A stretch of 62,924 nt of DNA from positions 1-62,924 of the forward strand of contig NZ_JANQBA010000017.1 of the NCBI RefSeq assembly GCF_025490915.1. The letters run 5' to 3'. The stretch is from Lacticaseibacillus parakribbianus (lineage in GTDB: Bacteria; Bacillota; Bacilli; Lactobacillales; Lactobacillaceae). Below are positions 45,843-55,644 of the stretch, one piece after another. The stretch's first letter is position 1. The number at the start of each line of letters is the position of its first letter. The notes beneath the pieces were generated by a model. That model was not told the DNA's origin, searched no databases, and worked only from the letters and a program-made list of their open reading frames with translations. A program made the position numbers and the translations under genes.

Positions 45843-46538
45843 ATGAAATTAGGCGTTATCTGTGCGATGGAAGAGGAAATCCGGACGCTTCGGGCCCGAT
45901 TGAACAACGAACAGGCCCAGCAGTTTGCCAGCCAGCAGTACTACCAAGGCACCATCGAAGGCGTTGAGGTGGTGATGGTCGAATGCGGCATCGGCAAGGT
46001 GCAATCCGCGATGACCACGGCCGTTTTGATCAATCAGTACCACCCGGATGTGGTGATTAACACCGGTTCCGCCGGCGGCATCGGCGCTGGCCTGCACATC
46101 GGCGACGTCGTGATTGCTGACGCCGTGGCCTACCACGACGTCGACTCGACGGCCTTTGGCTACCTGCCGGGGCAGCTGCCGAATCAGCCGCAAAAGTTCA
46201 CCGCCGACGCTAGCCTGGTCCAGGCCATCGCCAAGGCCGCCGAAACCGTCGCCTTGACCACGCACGTCGGGTTGATCGTCTCCGGGGACCAGTTCATCAA
46301 CAGCACCGACGCGATCAAGCGCATCCACGGCATCTACCCGGATGCCTTGGCCTCCGAGATGGAAGGCGCCGCGATCGGTCAGGTGGCCACCCAGTTCCAC
46401 GTGCCGTTCGTCGTGATTCGCGCGATGAGCGACGGCGGCAACGAGGAGGCCAGCGTCAACTTCGACGACTTCATCATTGAGGCCGGCAAGCAAAGCGCGG
46501 CGATGCTTTTGGCCTACATCCACCAGCTGGCCGCGTAA
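45843..46538 (+). CDS. mtnN: 5'-methylthioadenosine/S-adenosylhomocysteine nucleosidase
   Basis: The 231-aa phosphorylase-fold enzyme has the start KLGVICAMEEEIRTLRARL, INTGSAGGIGAGLHIGDVV, ASEMEGAAIGQVA and RAMSDGGNEEA, the last with the catalytic Asp. It splits MTA and SAH, clearing SAM by-products and feeding AI-2 synthesis. ATG 45843 is used; the longer frame lacks a ribosome site. Confidence 0.95.
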   Translation: MKLGVICAMEEEIRTLRARLNNEQAQQFASQQYYQGTIEGVEVVMVECGIGKVQSAMTTAVLINQYHPDVVINTGSAGGIGAGLHIGDVVIADAVAYHDVDSTAFGYLPGQLPNQPQKFTADASLVQAIAKAAETVALTTHVGLIVSGDQFINSTDAIKRIHGIYPDALASEMEGAAIGQVATQFHVPFVVIRAMSDGGNEEASVNFDDFIIEAGKQSAAMLLAYIHQLAA

Positions 46539-46561
46539 CTCATTTCAAAAGAAGGCAGAAC

Positions 46562-47722
46562 ATGGCTCACATTTACCTCGACAATGCCGCCACGACGCCG
46601 ATGGCTAAGCAGGTCATCGCGACGATGACGGCCCAAATGCAAGACGATTTTGGCAACGCCAGCTCCACCCACTGGTTCGGGCGCCAGGCCCACACCGTGC
46701 TGGATCAGGCGCGGCAGACCATGGCGGCCAGCATCCACGCCTTGCCGGATAACATTCAATTCACCAGCGGCGCCACCGAGGCCAACAACACGGCCATCGT
46801 GCAGGTGGCCCACGCCAGGCAGGCGTTGGGCAACCACATCATCACGACCGCCATCGAGCACCCCAGCGTCTTGAAGCCGCTGGCGCAGCTTGAAAAGGAA
46901 GGCTTTGAGGTGACCTACCTGCCGGTTGACGCCAACGGCCAGATCAGCCTGGCGGATTTTGACGCCGCGCTGGACGACCGCACCATCTTGGTGTCCGTGA
47001 TGATGGGCAACAACGAGGTCGGCAGCCACCTGCCAATCGCCGCCATCGGGGCCCGGTTGGCCGCGCATCAGGCCTGGTTTCACACCGACGCGACCCAGGC
47101 CTATGGGTTGCTCGACATCGACGTCGATGCGCTGGGGGTCGACCTGCTGAGCGTATCCGCCCACAAAATCAACGGCCCCAAGGGCATCGGCTTCTTGTAC
47201 CGCCGCGCCGGCCTGAACTTCCCGTCGTTCATTAAGGGCGGCGAGCAGGAGGGCAAGCGCCGCGCCGGCACCGAGAACATTCCGGCCATCGCCGGGTTCG
47301 CGGCGGCGGTCAGCTTGATCACCCCACAGGAAAAGGCGGATCGCCAGGCCAAGTACCTGGGCTTCAAGCACCAGATTCAGGACTCGCTGCGTGGCGCCGG
47401 CGTCGCCTTTGAAGTCAACGGCACGGTGCAGGCCGACGCGTTGAACCACGTCTTCAACCTCTGGTTCCCCGGCGTATCGACCTACGCGCTGCAGACCAAC
47501 CTCGACCTGGCCGGGTTTGCGGTGTCAGGGGGGTCGGCCTGCACCGCCGGCAGCCTCGAGCCGTCCCACGTCCTGACCGCGATGTACGGCGCTGACAGTC
47601 CCCGCATCGGCGAGTCCATTCGCATCTCGTTTGGCAAGGCGACGACGACGCTTGACATCGCCCAGTTCATTCAGGCGCTGATCAAAATCGTCACCCGCCT
47701 GCGGGCCAAGGCCGCCAAGTAA
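46562..47722 (+). CDS. Cysteine desulfurase (NifS/IscS type)
   Basis: The 386-aa PLP enzyme has the start YLDNAATTPMAKQVI, SGATEANNTAI, the PLP lysine in SVSAHKINGPKGIGFLY, and the catalytic Cys in GGSACTAGSLEPSHVL. It mobilises sulfur as persulfide. Proximity to mnmA suggests it supplies sulfur for tRNA 2-thiouridine (compare B. subtilis YrvO), though Fe-S use is possible. Confidence 0.92.
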   Translation: MAHIYLDNAATTPMAKQVIATMTAQMQDDFGNASSTHWFGRQAHTVLDQARQTMAASIHALPDNIQFTSGATEANNTAIVQVAHARQALGNHIITTAIEHPSVLKPLAQLEKEGFEVTYLPVDANGQISLADFDAALDDRTILVSVMMGNNEVGSHLPIAAIGARLAAHQAWFHTDATQAYGLLDIDVDALGVDLLSVSAHKINGPKGIGFLYRRAGLNFPSFIKGGEQEGKRRAGTENIPAIAGFAAAVSLITPQEKADRQAKYLGFKHQIQDSLRGAGVAFEVNGTVQADALNHVFNLWFPGVSTYALQTNLDLAGFAVSGGSACTAGSLEPSHVLTAMYGADSPRIGESIRISFGKATTTLDIAQFIQALIKIVTRLRAKAAK

Positions 47723-47781
47723 GCGCTTTGCGCCGTGGCGCGGCCATGGTAGAATGAAGAAGACAGTGAGGGGGAGAGACA

Positions 47782-48123
47782 ATGGCATTAGCAAGCACGG
47801 GGTCGGCCCAAGGCGACCCCAAAACCTACAAAATCGGCGCCAACATTAAGCGCTACACACTGATGGATCTGGGCTTCGTCCAGACCAAAAACGGCAACTT
47901 CCAGCTGGAACGCAGCCTAGATCCCAACTCACCGTTCACCGCGGCCAACAAGCTGAAGGTGACGGTGGCCAAGGACCTGTCCGGCTTCCAGATGGGGGTC
48001 ACCACCGGCAACGGCCTGAAGGCCCTGAACATTTTCAAGGACGCCAAGACCGCAGACAACGTGGAGCAGTACCAGTACTTGATTGAAAACCTGATTGAGC
48101 GCGACGTCCTCGAAGAGGCGTGA
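47782..48123 (+). CDS. DUF1831 family protein
   Basis: The 113-aa soluble protein has the pattern YKIGANIKRYTLMDLGFVQT and GNFQLERSLDPNSPFTAANK, matching DUF1831 of Lactobacillales. These genes follow the cysteine desulfurase, so a role in sulfur transfer is plausible but unproven. GAGGGGGAGA precedes ATG. A terminator follows directly. Confidence 0.8.
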   Translation: MALASTGSAQGDPKTYKIGANIKRYTLMDLGFVQTKNGNFQLERSLDPNSPFTAANKLKVTVAKDLSGFQMGVTTGNGLKALNIFKDAKTADNVEQYQYLIENLIERDVLEEA

Positions 48124-48128
48124 GCGTC

Positions 48129-48158
48129 GGCCAGCCGCTTGCGGCTGGCTTTTTTTGG
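48129..48158 (+). terminator. Terminator after DUF1831
   Basis: GGCCAGCCGC and GCGGCTGGC pair around TT, followed by seven T. Confidence 0.9.
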
Positions 48159-48176
48159 TGGTTGTGAGCTTCAAAA

Positions 48177-48205
48177 TTGACGCTCACCGTGGCAGGGCTT
48201 ACACT
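48177..48205 (+). promoter_or_regulatory. Strong promoter of the non-coding transcript
   Basis: TTGACG, exactly 17 bp, then TACACT. No open reading frame with a ribosome site follows. Confidence 0.75.
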
Positions 48206-48211
48206 GATTGT

Positions 48212-48622
48212 GGATGATTATTCTAGGACAGGGAGGCGGCCAAAGGCCTTGGTCGTTGCGCGTCCACTGTCCCAAGGGGGAATGGCCGGAGCATAAGCAT
48301 CTCCAGTACCCCCGCCCATACCAAGCCGAACCTGGCTTTCAACACACGTGTTTTCGCGTTACGGCGCCCCTCGATGGGCCCGAATACCAGGGCGAGCGCC
48401 ACCACCCACGCGCAGTCTGACTGTCTCTCCTACTCGCTTGCGAGGTAGCTGCGGAGGGGCTCGGCGCGTGGCTTGTTCCAAGCGGCCTTGAACGCAGCAC
48501 CACTGCGAGGCCAATCCTGCAAGATTGTAACCAGTTAGCAAGATAGCCGAGGCCGCCGCGAGCGTCAACCCGCGGTGGCTTCGGCCTGCCCGGCGTTGCC
48601 TTCGGCCGCGCCGGGTCTTTTT
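48212..48622 (+). ncRNA. Structured non-coding RNA, identity uncertain (6S RNA or other)
   Basis: About 410 nt lie between a strong promoter and a terminator (CCCGGCG/CGCCGGG plus TCTTTTT, 48589-48622). Hairpins include GGACAG/CTGTCC, GGGGG/CCCCC around CGGAG/CTCC, CACGCGC/GCGCGTG and CTACTCGC/GCGAGGTAG. GGCGGCC near the 5' end can pair with GGCCGCC near 48552. RNase P, tmRNA and SRP signatures are not found. It lies between a cysteine desulfurase locus and mnmA. In B. subtilis 6S-1 RNA maps near that neighbourhood, but this transcript is about twice 6S length. Confidence 0.5.
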
Positions 48623-48639
48623 GTCCCGTGACTTGCTAA

Positions 48640-49866
<1,227 letters not shown>

Positions 49867-49872
49867 GTAACC

Positions 49873-49902
49873 AGACCGCCTCACGCCGAGGCGGTCTTTT
49901 TG
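49873..49902 (+). terminator. Terminator after mnmA
   Basis: GACCGCCTC and GAGGCGGTC pair around ACGCC, followed by TTTTT. Confidence 0.9.
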
Positions 49903-49951
49903 TTGGCGGCGGGTGGTATACTGGAGACAAACATACGTACGGAGGTCAATT

Positions 49952-50458
49952 ATGAATCGCATCGATTATCAGACACCGCTTGGGCCGATGACGCTGGCGG
50001 CCGACGACCAGGGGCTGTGCGGCGCCTGGTTCAAAGGTCAGGCGCATTACGGCCAAGGCGTGGCGCTGGCCCAGGCCAGCGTCGCGACCACGCCGCTTTT
50101 GAACCGGGCCACGCGCTGGCTCGACGGCTACTTCGCCGGCACCAGGCCGGCCGTTGAGGTGCCGCTGCACCCAAGCGGCACCGCCTTTCGCCAGGCGGTT
50201 TGGACGGCGCTGCGACAGGTCCCCTACGGCACCACCATCACGTACCGCGACTTGGGGCAGGCGTTGGGGGCCTCGACCAGCCCCCGGGCCGTTGGCAACG
50301 CGGTGGGGCACAACCCGCTGTCGCTGTTCGTCCCGTGCCACCGCGTGGTTGCCGTCAGCGGCGACCTGACGGGTTACGCGGGGGGACTGGAACGCAAAGT
50401 CGCGCTTTTGACGCTTGAGGGCGTGGCGGTACGCGGTCACGCGCTGGCCAAGGGGTGA
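49952..50458 (+). CDS. ogt: Methylated-DNA-protein-cysteine methyltransferase
   Basis: The 168-aa repair protein has the active site FVPCHRVVAVSGDLTGYAGG with the acceptor Cys, and the helix-turn-helix region GTTITYRDLGQALGASTSPR. It transfers methyl from O6-methylguanine to itself in a single-turnover reaction. ATG 49952 follows CGGAGG. Confidence 0.94.
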   Translation: MNRIDYQTPLGPMTLAADDQGLCGAWFKGQAHYGQGVALAQASVATTPLLNRATRWLDGYFAGTRPAVEVPLHPSGTAFRQAVWTALRQVPYGTTITYRDLGQALGASTSPRAVGNAVGHNPLSLFVPCHRVVAVSGDLTGYAGGLERKVALLTLEGVAVRGHALAKG

Positions 50459-50551
50459 GCAAAGGCGTGCTTTCGGCGTTTGCGGCCGGCGCCCCTTGAA
50501 ATCCCGCGGTGAAATCGCGATAATTAAGGTTATCACTAAGGGGGTCACGGT

Positions 50552-51211
50552 TTGACGCGGTTATACTTTGTGCGACACGGAAAGACGGAATGGAACCTGG
50601 CGGGGCGCTACCAGGGGGCCAAGGGGGACTCGCCCTTGCTGCCCGAAAGTTACGAGCAGATTCATCAGCTGGCCGGGGCCTTGCAGGGCGTGGCCTTCGC
50701 TCACGCCTACGTGAGTCCCTTGCCTCGCGCCCAGGAAACCGCGCGGGTGCTGTTGGCCGATCTGGGCCAGACGATTCCGGTGACCACCACGGTGGGGATG
50801 CGCGAATTCGACCTGGGGAAGATGGAAGGCATGACCTTCGCCGCGGTGCAGGAGAAGTACCCGCAAGCGCTTCAGGCCTTCCGCCACGCGCCGGCCGACT
50901 ACGACCCGACGGCCATCGGCGGCGAGAGCTTTCCCGCCTTAATCAAGCGGATGCAGCCGGTGGTGTTTGATGCGGTGGCGGCCGATGCCACCGGTGCGGC
51001 CAACCTGCTGTTCGTCAGCCACGGTGCGGCCCTGGTGGCACTGATTCAAAGCCTGTTGGGCACCCCGATTGCCGACATGCGCAAGGACGGCGGCCTGACC
51101 AATTCCAGCGTGACCATCCTGGAGGCGCGGCCGCGGCTGCCTTACCGGTTGATTCGCTGGAACGACACGGATTTTTTGACCAAGCGGCTTGACCCGACCG
51201 ACACGATCTAG
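50552..51211 (+). CDS. Histidine phosphatase (phosphoglycerate mutase-like)
   Basis: The 219-aa protein begins LYFVRHGKTEWNLAGRYQGA with the catalytic RHG, has SPLPRAQETARVLL, an acidic FDLGKMEG, and the second His in LLFVSHGAALVALI. It is a phosphatase rather than a glycolytic mutase by length and loops; the substrate is unknown. The TTG start at 50552 follows AAGGGGG; no ATG fits the family N-terminus. It is linked to the TPR gene by an 8-bp gap. Confidence 0.88.
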   Translation: MTRLYFVRHGKTEWNLAGRYQGAKGDSPLLPESYEQIHQLAGALQGVAFAHAYVSPLPRAQETARVLLADLGQTIPVTTTVGMREFDLGKMEGMTFAAVQEKYPQALQAFRHAPADYDPTAIGGESFPALIKRMQPVVFDAVAADATGAANLLFVSHGAALVALIQSLLGTPIADMRKDGGLTNSSVTILEARPRLPYRLIRWNDTDFLTKRLDPTDTI

Positions 51212-51219
51212 GAGGAATC

Positions 51220-51873
51220 ATGGCAGACAAAATGATCGCACAGTTCAACCGCGGCGAACACGACGCGGCGATTCAAGAGGCGGTGCGGCGCATCGATGAG
51301 AAGCCGACCGACCCCAAGCGCTACGCCACCCTGGCGACGATGCTGATCGGCATCAAGGCCTTCGATCAGGCCAGCCAGCTTTTGGTCAAGGCGCTGGGGT
51401 TATTCCCCAACGACGCCGAGCTGACCTACGACGCGGGGCTGTTGGCCCACGCGCAGGAGAACGACCAGCTGGCGGTTCGCTACTTCCTTCAGCTGACCCA
51501 AGGACCCTTGCAGGCCGATGCCCAGTACATGCTGGCGCTGTCTTACCAGCGCATGGGCCAGGCACAACGGGCGTTGGCCTTTGCGCTGACGGCGCATGAG
51601 GCCGACCGCACCCGGCTGGACGCGGCGCTGCTTTGCGCCGAGCTGCTGCTGGGGCTTGGGGTCTTCGAGCAGGCGGCGGCGCTGTTGCGGCCGTTCGCGC
51701 AGGTTCAAGACGCCAAGGTGCTGTTCACCTATGGCATGGCCGAAACCGGCGCCGGGCGCGACGGCAGCGCCTGGCTGACGAAGGCCAAGGCGCTCGATCC
51801 CAAGGGCTACCAGGAGCAGGCCGGGCGGGTGCGGGACATCGCCGGCTTCTTGAAGGTTCAAAACCATGACTGA
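51220..51873 (+). CDS. Tetratricopeptide-repeat protein
   Basis: The 217-aa helical protein has about five TPR-like units (QFNRGEHDAAIQEAVRRIDE; ATLATMLIGIKAFDQASQLL; AELTYDAGLLAHAQENDQLA and others), a scaffold for protein binding. It overlaps recD2 by 8 bases. This TPR-recD2 pair recurs in lactobacilli, so a partnership is likely. AGGAGGAA precedes ATG. Confidence 0.85.
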   Translation: MADKMIAQFNRGEHDAAIQEAVRRIDEKPTDPKRYATLATMLIGIKAFDQASQLLVKALGLFPNDAELTYDAGLLAHAQENDQLAVRYFLQLTQGPLQADAQYMLALSYQRMGQAQRALAFALTAHEADRTRLDAALLCAELLLGLGVFEQAAALLRPFAQVQDAKVLFTYGMAETGAGRDGSAWLTKAKALDPKGYQEQAGRVRDIAGFLKVQNHD

Positions 51874-54352
51874 GTGTCACCTGACCGGGCGGGTGAAGGC
51901 CATTTTCTTTGAGAACGCCAGCAATTTCTTCAAGATTCTGCTGGTCGGCATCACCCAAAAGGACTTCGACTGGCCGGAAAAAGAGATTGTGGTCACCGGC
52001 AGCTTCGGCGACATCAAGGAAGAAGAGAGCTACGGCTTCGTCGGCAGCCTAGTCAATCACCCCAAGTACGGCGGCCAGTTCGCCGCCAACAACTACTCGG
52101 TGGCCAAACCGACCTCCAAGCAGGGGCTGATCAACTACCTGAGCTCCGACAAGTTCCCGGGCATCGGGGCCAAAACCGCCGAACGCATCGTTGACGCCCT
52201 GGGCATGGGCGCGATCGACAAAATTCTCAAGGACGCAAAGGTGCTGGCACCGCTGGGTCTCAACGCCCAAAAGCAGGCGGTTTTGGTCGACAATTTGACC
52301 GCCAACCTCGGCATGGAGCAGGTGATTATCGGCCTCAACGACCTGGGCTTCACCAGCAACATGGCCGCCCGGATTTACCAGCTGTACGGCACCGACGCGA
52401 TGCACGTGATTGAGGAGAACCCTTACCAGCTGATCGCCGACGTCGAAGGCATCGGCTTCAAACGCGCCGACGCAATCGCCGCCCACCTGAACGTGGCGGC
52501 CGACGCCCCGATGCGCCTGGCCGGGGCGGTCTTGGACGTGCTGGCCAGCCTGACGGAAGGCACCGGCGACACCTACGCGCTGTTGCCAACCTTGCTGAAG
52601 GACACCGTCAACATGCTGGAAGGGGCCAGAAACGTCGCCATCCAGCCGGATCAGGTCGCAGACGCGATGCTTTCGCTGACGCAAAAGGGCGAGCTGTTCG
52701 TCGAGGACCAGCACGTGTTTCCCAAGCGGTTGTACGACGCCGAGCGGGTGATCGCCGACCGGCTGAAGCTGCTGCTTCGCGCAAGCACGCCGGCCCCCAA
52801 GTCCAAGGCGATCCAAAAGGCGATCAAGGCCGTGGCCAAGTCGGCAGGCATCCAGTACGACGAGACTCAGACGCAGGCGATTCAAACGGCGATGCAAGAT
52901 CAGCTGTTTCTTTTGACCGGCGGCCCGGGCACGGGCAAAACCACGGTGGTCAACGGCATCGTTCGCGTCTTTGCGGCGCTGCACGACCTGTCGCTTGACC
53001 CCAATTCGTACAAGGACGAGCCGTTCCCGTTCATGCTCGCCGCGCCGACCGGTCGCGCCGCCAAGCGAATGATGGAAACCACCGGACTGCCGGCCAGCAC
53101 GATTCACCGGCTGCTGGGGCTTGCCGTTGACAGCCAGGACTTTGAGCCCAAGGACCTGCCGGACGGGCTTTTGATCGTCGATGAGATGTCGATGGTCGAC
53201 ACGTACCTGTTCCGGACGCTTTTGACCTCGGTTCACCCGGGTATCCACCTGATTCTGGTGGGGGACAAGGACCAGCTGCCAAGTGTCGGGCCCGGCCAGG
53301 TCTTCGCCGACCTGCTGCGCAGCCGGACGCTGCCGAGCCTCGAGCTCAGCCACATTCACCGCCAAGACGCGACAAGCTCGATCATTCCGCTGGCCCATGC
53401 GATCAACGCCGGCAAGCTACCGGCCGACTGGCAGCAAAACCGGCCGGACCGCTCCTTCATTCTCTGCCCCCCCAACCAGCTGGCGACGGCGGTGGGGCAG
53501 GTGGTCCAAAAGGCCTCGCGCAAGTTCGCCAAAAGCGAACTGCAGGTGCTGGCCCCGATGTACCGTGGGGTGGCCGGCATCGACCAGCTCAACCCGCTGA
53601 TTCAAGACATCCTCAACCCGCGGCGCGACGCCCGGACCAAGGAGGTCACCGGGCCGTTCGGCGTCTACCGCATCGGCGACAAGGTGCTGCAGCTGGTCAA
53701 CAACCCCGAGGCCAACGTCTACAACGGCGAGCTTGGCGAGGTGGTCGGCATCACCGAGGCCAAGCAGGCCGACAGCAAAACCGACGAGCTGACGCTGGAT
53801 TTTGACGGCAACGAGCTGTCTTACCAGCGCAGTGACTGGGGCAAGCTGACCCTGGCCTACGCGACCTCGATTCACAAGGCGCAGGGCAGCGAGTTCTCGG
53901 TGGTGATTCTGCCGCTGACCCTAGGCAGCCGCCGCATGCTGCGGCGCAACCTGTTGTACACGGCGATTACCCGGGCCAAGGACTTCCTGATTCTGATGGG
54001 CGACCCGCGGGCCTTCGAACTGGCGGTGTCGGCAGTGGCGGACAACCGCCAAACCGCGCTGGTGGCGCGGCTCCAGGCGGTGCTTGCGGCCAATCCCGCC
54101 GCCGCTGCCTTAGTCGCGCAACCCGCAACGGCCGCCCCGCAAGGTGAATCGGCGCCGGTGACACCAGCGCCGGCTGCCCCCGTAGCGGCGGCCGCGCCCA
54201 CAAAAGCACCGGACCAGCCGGCTACAACCGCCGAATCGACAGCCGCCCCCGCGTCCTACCGCCTGACCCCGGCGCTGGTCGCCGCCAACACCATTGACCC
54301 GATGATCGGCATGACCGGCATCACCCCTTACGCGCAAGCCGCAAGCAAGTAG
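51866..54352 (+). CDS. recD2: ATP-dependent DNA helicase RecD2
   Basis: The 828-aa SF1B helicase has an N-terminal OB region (about 1-80), helix-hairpin-helix motifs (FPGIGAKTAERIVDALG, VEGIGFKRADAIAAHLN), Walker A GGPGTGKTTVV (about 351), Walker B LLIVDEMSMVDTYL, and motif VI region SIHKAQGSEFSVVILPL with RRNLLYTAITRAKDFLIL. It is a 5'-3' helicase in DNA repair without RecBC. A Pro/Ala-rich tail (about 740-810) follows the catalytic core. Confidence 0.95.
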   Translation: MTECHLTGRVKAIFFENASNFFKILLVGITQKDFDWPEKEIVVTGSFGDIKEEESYGFVGSLVNHPKYGGQFAANNYSVAKPTSKQGLINYLSSDKFPGIGAKTAERIVDALGMGAIDKILKDAKVLAPLGLNAQKQAVLVDNLTANLGMEQVIIGLNDLGFTSNMAARIYQLYGTDAMHVIEENPYQLIADVEGIGFKRADAIAAHLNVAADAPMRLAGAVLDVLASLTEGTGDTYALLPTLLKDTVNMLEGARNVAIQPDQVADAMLSLTQKGELFVEDQHVFPKRLYDAERVIADRLKLLLRASTPAPKSKAIQKAIKAVAKSAGIQYDETQTQAIQTAMQDQLFLLTGGPGTGKTTVVNGIVRVFAALHDLSLDPNSYKDEPFPFMLAAPTGRAAKRMMETTGLPASTIHRLLGLAVDSQDFEPKDLPDGLLIVDEMSMVDTYLFRTLLTSVHPGIHLILVGDKDQLPSVGPGQVFADLLRSRTLPSLELSHIHRQDATSSIIPLAHAINAGKLPADWQQNRPDRSFILCPPNQLATAVGQVVQKASRKFAKSELQVLAPMYRGVAGIDQLNPLIQDILNPRRDARTKEVTGPFGVYRIGDKVLQLVNNPEANVYNGELGEVVGITEAKQADSKTDELTLDFDGNELSYQRSDWGKLTLAYATSIHKAQGSEFSVVILPLTLGSRRMLRRNLLYTAITRAKDFLILMGDPRAFELAVSAVADNRQTALVARLQAVLAANPAAAALVAQPATAAPQGESAPVTPAPAAPVAAAAPTKAPDQPATTAESTAAPASYRLTPALVAANTIDPMIGMTGITPYAQAASK

Positions 54353-54371
54353 CAAGAAGAAAGAGGTTTTT

Positions 54372-55586
54372 ATGGCAGACATACGTTCCGAACTTGAGAT
54401 TCGCCAGGTCACCCCGGCGGATCTGGAGCAGTTCAACGACTTACTGGCCTATGTGTTTCAAGTGACCGCCAAGGACATGGAGGAAGGCGGCTACGAGGAA
54501 GGTGAGCTCGAACGGGCGAAGCGGCCGGTGCTGGAGAAATCCGACGTGTTCGGCTGGTTCCACGACGGCGAGCTGATCTCGCAGCTGGCGATTTACCCGT
54601 GCCGGGTGAACATTCACGGCACCATCTACGACATGGCGGGGCTGACCGGGGTCGGCACCTACCCCGAATACGCCGGTCACGGCCTGATGCACGATTTGGT
54701 GAAGCTGGGGCTGCGGCACATGCGCGACCACCGGCAGTGGATCTCTTACCTTTACCCGTACAGCATTCCCTTTTACCGCAAAAAGGGCTGGGAGATCATG
54801 TCCGACCACCTGACCTTCGATGTGCGAGACACCCAACTGCCCAAGGCCGACGCGAACATGCCGGGCCACGTCGAGCGGCTGGAAATCGACGACCCGGATG
54901 TGATCGAAACCTACAACCGCTTCGCCCTGCACAACCACGGTGCGATGATTCGCAACCAGCTCAACTGGGACGAGTACTGGCGCTGGGAGAACGAGGAGGA
55001 GCGCGTCGCCGGGGTCTACTACGACGAGCAAGACATTCCCCAGGGCTACGTGCTTTATTGGATTGCCGACGAGGTGTTTCACATCAAGGAGATGGTCTAC
55101 AACACCCAAGAGGGCCGCATCGGCCTCTGGAACTTCGTCGCCGCCCACTTCTCGATGGTCGAGCACGTGCGAGGCGACATTTACAAGAACGAGCCGCTGC
55201 ACTTTCTGCTGGACGACGGTGACATCAAGCAGACGATTCACCCGTACTTCATGGCGCGAATCGTCGACGTCGCCGAGTTCCTCAAGGTTTACCCGTTCGT
55301 CGAGCCCGGGGCGCCTTTGCACTTCGTAGTGGCCGACCCCTTGGCGGAATGGAACAACCGGACGTTTGGCCTGTGGTGGGACGCAAGCGGCCGCGTTCAC
55401 GTCACCGACCGCCCCGTGGGGGAGCGCGTGGCACTGGACATCCAGACGCTGACCACCATGCTGATGAGCTACCGCCGCCCGTCTTACCTGGCCAAAATCG
55501 AGCGGCTGACCGCGTCCAAGAAGGCGGTCAAGCAGCTGGAAAGCCTGATTCCGATGGATGAGCCGTACTTCTCCGATTACTTCTGA
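54372..55586 (+). CDS. Eis-like GNAT acetyltransferase
   Basis: The 404-aa protein has an N-terminal GNAT domain (about 1-150; VGTYPEYAGHGLMHDLVKLG is the acetyl-CoA site), a second GNAT-like region, and an SCP2-like C-terminal domain (about 300-400), the Eis architecture. Family members acetylate amines on small molecules or proteins; the substrate here is unknown. It starts 20 bp after recD2, possibly co-transcribed. Confidence 0.85.
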   Translation: MADIRSELEIRQVTPADLEQFNDLLAYVFQVTAKDMEEGGYEEGELERAKRPVLEKSDVFGWFHDGELISQLAIYPCRVNIHGTIYDMAGLTGVGTYPEYAGHGLMHDLVKLGLRHMRDHRQWISYLYPYSIPFYRKKGWEIMSDHLTFDVRDTQLPKADANMPGHVERLEIDDPDVIETYNRFALHNHGAMIRNQLNWDEYWRWENEEERVAGVYYDEQDIPQGYVLYWIADEVFHIKEMVYNTQEGRIGLWNFVAAHFSMVEHVRGDIYKNEPLHFLLDDGDIKQTIHPYFMARIVDVAEFLKVYPFVEPGAPLHFVVADPLAEWNNRTFGLWWDASGRVHVTDRPVGERVALDIQTLTTMLMSYRRPSYLAKIERLTASKKAVKQLESLIPMDEPYFSDYF

Positions 55587-55587
55587 C

Positions 55588-55644
55588 GACCAAAACGCCT
55601 CGCCCTTGCAAGCAACTTGCAAGGGCGAGGCGTTTTGGCGTCAG
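55588..55644. terminator. Long perfect bidirectional terminator
   Basis: Two perfect 23-bp arms (beginning CCAAAACGCCTCGCCCTTGC) surround a CAA loop. CTGACG/CGTCAG extends the pairing into both flanking stop codons. Confidence 0.92.

Noticed and set aside
48208..48420. 70-codon ORF in the non-coding transcript
   Set aside because: No ribosome site, no hydrophobic core or recognisable pattern, and it overlaps strong RNA hairpins.
48212..48622. RNase P RNA or tmRNA
   Set aside because: The GAGGAAAGUCC element of RNase P and the TTCGAC plus resume-ORF features of tmRNA are absent.
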